A stretch of 45,908 nucleotides of DNA from an uncultured Ruminococcus sp. (GTDB lineage Bacteria; Bacillota; Clostridia; Oscillospirales; Ruminococcaceae): contig UQYK01000010.1 of the NCBI GenBank assembly GCA_900545285.1, positions 1-45,908 of the forward strand, read 5' to 3'. Shown here piece after piece: positions 40,876 to 45,908 of this stretch. The notes beneath the pieces were generated by a model. It ran no database searches. It was not told where the DNA came from and was given only the letters and a program-made list of their open reading frames with translations. Within the stretch, counting starts at the first letter, position 1, and each line of letters begins with the position of its first letter. The translations under genes and the position numbers were made by a program.

Positions 40876-43401
40876 ATGGAACAATATCTTGTCACAGGCA
40901 TGAGCTGTGCCGCGTGCAGTGCGAGAGTGGAAAAAGCCGTTTCCAAGGTGAAAGGCGTAACCAGCTGCTCCGTGAGCCTGCTCACAAACTCCATGGGAGT
41001 CGAAGGCACGGCTTCTCCGGAAGCCATCATTCAGGCGGTACAGCAGGCCGGTTACGGCGCATCCAAAAAAGGCGCAGAATCCACACCGGCTGCCGGCTCT
41101 GACAGTGACGCTCTGGCCGACCACGAAACACCGGTACTGCGAAAGCGCTTGATCGCTTCTGTAGGATTCCTGGCGGTGCTCATGTATCTTTCAATGGGAC
41201 ATATGATGTGGAACTGGCCGCTTCCGTCTTTTTTCAATGGCAATCACATTGCCATGGGACTGGTACAGATGCTCCTGACCATTATCATTATGGTGATTAA
41301 CCGCAAGTTCTTCGTCAGCGGTTTTCAGAGCCTGCTCCATCGCTCGCCGAATATGGACACCCTGGTTGCGCTGGGTTCCGGCGCTGCCTTTGTGTACAGT
41401 ACCTACGCTCTGTTTGCTATGACAGATGCACAGGTAAAGGGCGACATGGACACAGTCATGCACTATATGCACGAGTTCTATTTTGAATCGGCGGCAATGA
41501 TTCTCACCCTGATTACGGTGGGAAAGATGCTGGAAGCACACTCGAAGGGAAAGACCACCAGTGCACTGAAAGGCCTTATGAATCTTTCTCCTAAAACTGC
41601 TGTGCTCCTGCGGGACGGCGCGGAAGTAACTGTGCCCATTGAGCAGGTACACAAGGGAGATATCTTTGTTGTTCGTCCCGGAGAGAGCATTCCGGTAGAC
41701 GGGGTGATTCTGGACGGCACCAGCGCCATAAACGAATCCGCTCTTACCGGAGAGAGCATTCCGGTAGACAAGAGCCAGGGCGACAGTGTTTCTGCCGCTA
41801 CCATCAACCAATCCGGCTTCCTGCGGTGCGAGGCAACCCGTGTGGGAGAAGACACTACGCTGTCCCAGATCATCCGCATGGTCAGTGACGCAGCCGCCAC
41901 AAAAGCGCCGATTGCAAAGGTCGCCGACAAGGTTTCCGGCATCTTTGTTCCTGCTGTAATTGCCATCGCTATTGTTACCATTGCGGTCTGGCTTCTGGTG
42001 GGACAGAGTGTGGGCTATGCGTTGGCACGGGGCATTTCGGTTCTGGTCATCAGCTGTCCCTGCGCGCTGGGTCTGGCAACGCCGGTTGCCATTATGGTGG
42101 GAAACGGCGTTGGTGCCAAGCATGGCATTCTGTTTAAAACAGCAGTTTCTCTGGAAGAAGCCGGAAAGGTACAGATTGTTGCACTGGATAAAACTGGTAC
42201 TATTACCTGCGGCGAACCAAAGGTAACCGATATTCTCCCCTCGGAGGGAATTACACCGGAAGCACTGCTGTCTATGGCCGTTTCTCTGGAACAAAAAAGT
42301 GAACACCCCCTGGCAAAGGCCATTTTGGAATATGGAAAGGAACAAAACCTGCAAATTGCAGAAGTCACGGAGTTCCAGGCACTCCCCGGAAACGGCCTGA
42401 CCGCTGTTCTTGACGGACACACCCTGTACGGCGGAAATGCTTCCTGTATTGCAAAGGCTGCCCGGATTCCGGATGCAATGCAGGCAAAGGCACAGGAACT
42501 GGCCAACGCCGGAAAAACGCCCCTCTTTTTCAGCCGGGATGATGTCTTTCTGGGAATGATTGCCGTCGCGGATGTCCTGAAAGAAGAAAGTCCAGAGGCA
42601 ATTCGACAGCTCCGGAACATGGGCATTCAGGTCGTTATGCTCACCGGCGACAACGAACAAACTGCAAAGGCCATCGGCAAACAGGCCGGTGTTGATCATG
42701 TCATTGCCGGTGTGCTTCCAGACGGAAAGGAAGCAATCATCCGAAAGCTTTCCAAGCAGGGAAAAGTGGCCATGGTCGGTGACGGCATCAACGATGCCCC
42801 GGCTCTGACCAGGGCAGATATCGGCATTGCCATTGGCGCCGGAACAGATGTGGCCATTGATGCCGCCGACATTGTACTGATGAAAAGCCGTCTCACAGAT
42901 GTACCGGCTGCCATTCGTCTCAGCCGCGCCGCCCTGCGCAACATTCACGAGAATCTGTTCTGGGCATTCATTTACAATATCATTGGCATTCCCCTTGCTG
43001 CCGGTGTCTGGATTCCGCTGTTTGGCTGGAAGCTAAACCCGATGTTCGGCGCCGCTGCCATGAGTCTTTCCAGCTTCTGCGTTGTTACCAATGCACTGCG
43101 TCTGAATCTGTTCCGCATCAGCCGCGCAGACAAAGACCGGAAGCTGAAAACGGCACTTTCCAACCTGTCTCTTGCAGATTCACAGAGTTCCTCTTCTCTC
43201 GAACTGACACTGCACATCAAAGGCATGATGTGCGGACACTGTGAAGCTACCGTCAAGAATTGTCTGGAAGCCTTCCCGGAAGTGGAGGAAGCCATTGTCA
43301 GCCACGAGGCAGGCACTGCTGTTCTGAAGCTGAATGCGCAGCCGAATCTCTCCGCACTGAAAAAAGCAGTCAAAGAAAAAGGCTATCAGGTTTTAAAATA
43401 A
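40876..43401 (+). CDS. copA: Copper-exporting P1B-type ATPase with HMA domains at both ends
   Basis: An 841-residue P1B-1 ATPase that pumps Cu(I) out of the cell. An N-terminal HMA domain has M9-x-C11-x-x-C14. Eight membrane helices follow, with the transport motif C394-P-C396 in the sixth. The phosphorylation site is D438-KTGT; TGES (actuator), HPLAKAI (with the conserved His-Pro), TGDN and GDGINDAP are intact. After the last helices an unusual second HMA domain lies at the C-terminus, M784-x-C786-x-x-C789, joined by a short polar linker (about 755-775). Most CopA proteins carry all HMA domains at the N-terminus. GAAGG lies 10 nt before the start. It is cotranscribed with csoR. Confidence 0.95.
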   Translation: MEQYLVTGMSCAACSARVEKAVSKVKGVTSCSVSLLTNSMGVEGTASPEAIIQAVQQAGYGASKKGAESTPAAGSDSDALADHETPVLRKRLIASVGFLAVLMYLSMGHMMWNWPLPSFFNGNHIAMGLVQMLLTIIIMVINRKFFVSGFQSLLHRSPNMDTLVALGSGAAFVYSTYALFAMTDAQVKGDMDTVMHYMHEFYFESAAMILTLITVGKMLEAHSKGKTTSALKGLMNLSPKTAVLLRDGAEVTVPIEQVHKGDIFVVRPGESIPVDGVILDGTSAINESALTGESIPVDKSQGDSVSAATINQSGFLRCEATRVGEDTTLSQIIRMVSDAAATKAPIAKVADKVSGIFVPAVIAIAIVTIAVWLLVGQSVGYALARGISVLVISCPCALGLATPVAIMVGNGVGAKHGILFKTAVSLEEAGKVQIVALDKTGTITCGEPKVTDILPSEGITPEALLSMAVSLEQKSEHPLAKAILEYGKEQNLQIAEVTEFQALPGNGLTAVLDGHTLYGGNASCIAKAARIPDAMQAKAQELANAGKTPLFFSRDDVFLGMIAVADVLKEESPEAIRQLRNMGIQVVMLTGDNEQTAKAIGKQAGVDHVIAGVLPDGKEAIIRKLSKQGKVAMVGDGINDAPALTRADIGIAIGAGTDVAIDAADIVLMKSRLTDVPAAIRLSRAALRNIHENLFWAFIYNIIGIPLAAGVWIPLFGWKLNPMFGAAAMSLSSFCVVTNALRLNLFRISRADKDRKLKTALSNLSLADSQSSSSLELTLHIKGMMCGHCEATVKNCLEAFPEVEEAIVSHEAGTAVLKLNAQPNLSALKKAVKEKGYQVLK

Positions 43402-43445
43402 GGTGCATGCAGAGACTGCTTTGCATTTAAACGGAACATGATCTG

Positions 43446-43485
43446 AAAAATCCCGGAAAGTGCCGCGGCGTTTCCGGGATTTTTT
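43446..43485 (+). terminator. Terminator of csoR-copA
   Basis: A5-TCCCGGAAA (43446-43459) pairs with TTTCCGGGA-T5 (43471-43484); six T in all follow the stem core (43480-43485). Confidence 0.9.
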
Positions 43486-43488
43486 ATC

Positions 43489-43531
43489 TTGTCACAAATA
43501 CGTTTTTTCTCCGGTTAATATAGACAGAACG
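43489..43531 (+). promoter_or_regulatory. Sigma-operon promoter-like module, copy A
   Basis: TTGTCACAAAT (43489-43499), 13 nt, then GGTTAATATAGACAGAACG (43513-43531). Spacing suits a group-IV (ECF) promoter rather than sigma-A, where the gap would be about 21 nt. Confidence 0.55.
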
Positions 43532-43569
43532 ACAGAAAAAAGCATTCCGGAATCCATTTTCTCTTCTGT

Positions 43570-43613
43570 TTGTCACAAATCCCTGGTTGCAGATGGTTAT
43601 GATAAACAGAACG
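43570..43613 (+). promoter_or_regulatory. Sigma-operon promoter-like module, copy B
   Basis: TTGTCACAAAT (43570-43580), 14 nt, then GGTTATGATAAACAGAACG (43595-43613). It is a copy of the module 81 nt upstream: the first block is identical and the second matches 16 of 19 bases. It ends about 10 nt before the ribosome site of the sigma gene. Confidence 0.6.
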
Positions 43614-43634
43614 TTCGAAGAAAGAGGTGATATC

Positions 43635-44186
43635 ATGACGGCACAGGAAAAGCAGGAAACGCTCCGTCAGCTCTATGAGCAGTATGAACAGCCCATGTAT
43701 CGGATTGCCTATGCGATTCTGCATCACACCGAGCAGGCGGAAGATGCTGTGTCTGATGCATTTCTCCGGATTCTCCGAAATTTAGAAAAGTTTGAGGCAA
43801 TGGACGCTGTACAGACCAAATCTTATATCGTAAAAGTAATTCGCAGCACTGCCATCAATCAATATCAGAGAAACAAACTGGAGTCCGAGCGCTACACCCC
43901 GTGGGATGACAGCATCCTGGATTTGCCGGATCCGGCAGACGATCTGGAAAGACGGCTTCGCATGCAAATGGAAACGGAGGAGATCCAGCATCTGCTCCAT
44001 GCGCTCAATGAAACTGACCGCAGCATTTTGCTGCTGCGCTGTCAGGAAGGGCTGTCCTTTCGAGAAATCGCACAGCGGCTCTCGATGAAAGAGGCTGCCG
44101 CACGAAAGCGATTTGAACGAGCCAGAAAGAAAATCCAAAAGCAGAAAGGAGCGTCTTATTATGTCGAACAAATTGTTTCCCTATGA
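43635..44186 (+). CDS. ECF-type RNA polymerase sigma factor
   Basis: A 183-residue group-IV sigma factor. Region 2 lies at about residues 10-80 (LYEQYEQPMYRIAYAIL, QAEDAVSDAFLRILRNL) and region 4 at about 125-175 (LNETDRSILLLRCQEGLSFREIAQRL, a helix-turn-helix, given in part). No region 3 or extra C-terminal domain is present. The ATG at 43635 has GAGGTGA 5-6 nt upstream and is preferred over ATGs at 43587 and 43599, which lie within the promoter module. It overlaps the next gene by 26 nt, the usual sign of a sigma/anti-sigma pair. It probably reads its own duplicated promoter. Confidence 0.9.
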   Translation: MTAQEKQETLRQLYEQYEQPMYRIAYAILHHTEQAEDAVSDAFLRILRNLEKFEAMDAVQTKSYIVKVIRSTAINQYQRNKLESERYTPWDDSILDLPDPADDLERRLRMQMETEEIQHLLHALNETDRSILLLRCQEGLSFREIAQRLSMKEAAARKRFERARKKIQKQKGASYYVEQIVSL

Positions 44187-45651
44187 CGATTCGGAATGGA
44201 ATGCAATTGTTGCAGACGCATTCGATTCCCACGCAAAGCCACATCACTTCTCAAAACGCTATCAGGATAAAAAAGCCGCTGTTTTTCACCAATTGGAGGA
44301 ATCTTCTATGAAACGGAACGCTTTTCGCATGAAAAAATCCGCAGTCACTGCCATTGTTGTGGCTGCCGCTGTGGTACTGGTACCTTCCACCGCATTTGCA
44401 GTAAACCGGATGAACGCCTATTTCCAGCAATCCGGAAACTATCAGCAGAATCTGGTAATCGGCAACAATGCCGCTTCTGACAGCAGTACTTCTGCCCAGC
44501 CCATGACATTCCAGACCGGATGGCTGCCGGAGGGCATGCAGCTCATGAATGCGGAATCCACTGCCGCAGACAGCGGTGTTCGAAAATACACCTCCGCAGA
44601 TGACCAGGGGCTGTCCATGTTTCTGTGGAAAATGGACAGTCATGACGCTGCCCTGGAACATAAAATCAACAACGCCCTGTCTGAAGAGACCTACACCTGC
44701 GGTGAAAATACGGTTCTCTGCGCCACAACAGATGTGACAGGGCAGGCACATCCGAACACGGCCTTTAACCGCGAAGTGTGGATTAGTTTCCCGGATTCTC
44801 CCTATGCGCTGCAAGTTTACGTTTCTGCCGGAATTTCAGAGGACGATCTGAAAAAAATCGCGGAAAACATCTCTCTCACCCCTTGTGAAACTGAAGTGGC
44901 CGATATCTGGAACAATCAGACAGACGATAACCAGATTGAAACTGACGAGTCAGAGCACACCGCATTTGACAGTGCAAAGTTCCAGGCTGCTGCAATTGGT
45001 GAAACCGTATCCAATGAAACCACCTCCGTTGTTATCAACAGCGCCACGATTCAGGACACCTTTGACGGCATTACAACAGACGGCATCGGTGCACCTATGG
45101 ATTACAGCAGTTATGCAAATGCAGACGGAACCGTGGCTGACATAACACGTACCTGGTACAAGTACGGAGACGGTGTCAACACCCTGGACAGCGCAATCAA
45201 AACAGAAACCAAGGCACAGAAAATCCTGAAGCTGGATCTTACCTACACCAATCTCACACAGGAAACACAGGAAGAATGCGTCTGCCCTCGTCTGTTCTGG
45301 TTTGACGGTCAGAATGTACTCCAGTCAGAAGATATGGAAGCAAAGCATGCCGGAATCGAGTTCAGTTGGAAAGATAGCTACCGCAGAGACATCTTTGGTT
45401 CAGAGGAGAACGATATGCTTAACACAGATGACATGGCATTTAGCTTCAACACCGACCACAGCTCCCATAAAAACAATATCACCGACATGAAACCAGGTGA
45501 ATCCGTAAATGTTACCCTCTATTTCATGGTAGATGCAGACAATCTGGATTCCCTCTATGTAGATGTTCTGACGATCGGATATGAAACCAGAGAAGATCTG
45601 ATGAGCGGCGCACAGGCTGTTGCACTGGATCAACTCCAGGCAGCCAAATAA
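44161..45651 (+). CDS. Probable transmembrane anti-sigma factor with DUF4367-like outer part
   Basis: A 496-residue single-pass protein. The first 58 residues are cytoplasmic and likely bind the sigma factor (no zinc HxxxCxxC motif is visible). A membrane helix spans about 60-80. A domain with TGWLPEGMQLMN near 118-130 resembles the DUF4367 pattern of sensing proteins next to Firmicute ECF sigma genes. The second half (about 275-490) is a separate beta-rich Asp/Thr-rich outer domain without lysine-rich patches; I do not recognise it. AAAGGAG lies 9 nt before the ATG at 44161, inside the sigma gene. The signal sensed is unknown. Confidence 0.78.
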   Translation: MSNKLFPYDDSEWNAIVADAFDSHAKPHHFSKRYQDKKAAVFHQLEESSMKRNAFRMKKSAVTAIVVAAAVVLVPSTAFAVNRMNAYFQQSGNYQQNLVIGNNAASDSSTSAQPMTFQTGWLPEGMQLMNAESTAADSGVRKYTSADDQGLSMFLWKMDSHDAALEHKINNALSEETYTCGENTVLCATTDVTGQAHPNTAFNREVWISFPDSPYALQVYVSAGISEDDLKKIAENISLTPCETEVADIWNNQTDDNQIETDESEHTAFDSAKFQAAAIGETVSNETTSVVINSATIQDTFDGITTDGIGAPMDYSSYANADGTVADITRTWYKYGDGVNTLDSAIKTETKAQKILKLDLTYTNLTQETQEECVCPRLFWFDGQNVLQSEDMEAKHAGIEFSWKDSYRRDIFGSEENDMLNTDDMAFSFNTDHSSHKNNITDMKPGESVNVTLYFMVDADNLDSLYVDVLTIGYETREDLMSGAQAVALDQLQAAK

Positions 45652-45698
45652 CACCATCATCATACGATAACCTACTTTTTCTCCTTATCATACACTGT

Positions 45699-45736
45699 AA
45701 AAGCGCTTCGCGTTCCTTTGGACACGAGGTGCTTTT
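45699..45736 (+). terminator. Probable terminator of the sigma operon
   Basis: AAAAGCGCTTCG (45699-45710) pairs with CGAGGTGCTTTT (45725-45736) with two G-U pairs around a 14-nt loop. The U-tract is only the TTTT at the stem end, so efficiency is uncertain. Confidence 0.55.
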
Positions 45737-45826
45737 GCGATTTCTAAGATTTGTTGCCGCAAATATTACATTTCAGTTACTGATCAAATTATATATTACA
45801 ATTTAAACACAGTTTCAGATAAATCA

Positions 45827-45855
45827 TTGCCTTATTATTGATTCCGTGATATAAT
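45827..45855 (+). promoter_or_regulatory. Promoter reading out of the right end
   Basis: TTGCCT (45827-45832), a 17-nt spacer and TATAAT (45850-45855). No start codon with a ribosome site appears before 45908, so the gene lies beyond the window. The AT-rich stretch 45737-45826 shows nothing else. Confidence 0.65.
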
Positions 45856-45908
45856 GATAGATTGTCAAGTCAAGTGCAACACAATCAGAGAAAAAATTTT
45901 TGAAGCAC

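Noticed and set aside
43489..43613. Sigma-A promoters using TTGTCA as -35
   Set aside because: The nearest -10-like sequences lie about 21-22 nt away, too far for sigma-A.
1..45908. Mobile elements, CRISPR arrays, toxin-antitoxin pairs or defence genes
   Set aside because: I looked for transposase or integrase motifs, regularly spaced repeats and small paired genes and found none. The gene set is that of a stable core region.

Overview
The window looks like chromosome of a moderately GC-rich, endospore-lineage Firmicute, most like Oscillospiraceae (Ruminococcus-type). The grounds are spoVG, a gerABC germination operon, a SpoIIQ-like LytM protein, a GTP-type PEP carboxykinase, consensus Firmicute promoters (TTGACA/N17/TATAAT) and strong GGAGG ribosome sites. 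I saw no rRNA, tRNA, CRISPR, phage or insertion sequence. Species is inference only.

Layout. 1-4.2 kb: a small unknown gene, a YfcE-type phosphoesterase, a YfhO-type membrane protein and a Nudix hydrolase. 4.2-6.2 kb: spoVG and murC diverge from a shared control region containing a long hairpin. 6.2-9.6 kb: zapA, a U32 peptidase, dut and a DUF4321-like membrane protein, closed by a large terminator. 9.8-14.8 kb: the cell-elongation cluster mreB-mreC-mreD-mrdA behind a ~290-nt leader. 14.9-18.7 kb: mgsA, hisS and aspS. 18.8-22.3 kb (minus): a MoxR ATPase, a DUF58 protein and a membrane protein with a DUF4129-like tail, translationally coupled. 22.35-25.97 kb (minus): a heterodimeric ABC exporter under a promoter with a perfect palindrome at its start site. 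26-28.8 kb: a LytM/M23 protein (+), then a CapA-like lipoprotein and a DUF3267 protein (minus). 28.9-32.3 kb: gerA-gerB-gerC with a candidate sigma-G promoter. 32.3-32.7 kb: a copper-chaperone-like gene with paired CsoR-type operators. 32.9-39.2 kb (minus): pckG, then polA-rimI-tsaD. 39.3-43.5 kb: dusB, then csoR-copA under the same CsoR-type operators. 43.5-45.65 kb: an ECF-type sigma factor and its probable membrane anti-sigma partner, preceded by a duplicated promoter-like module. A promoter at the right end reads out of the window.

How it fits together. Most genes are conserved housekeeping: envelope growth (murC, zapA, mreBCD, mrdA), translation and tRNA modification (hisS, aspS, tsaD, dusB), nucleotide hygiene (dut, Nudix) and DNA repair (polA). 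The accessory parts are the copper regulon in two loci sharing one operator type, the MoxR-DUF58-membrane operon, the ABC exporter with its palindrome, and the sigma/anti-sigma pair. I did not find a clearly new multi-gene system. The best candidates for undescribed biology are regulatory: the spoVG leader hairpin, the duplicated sigma-factor promoter module and the exporter operator.
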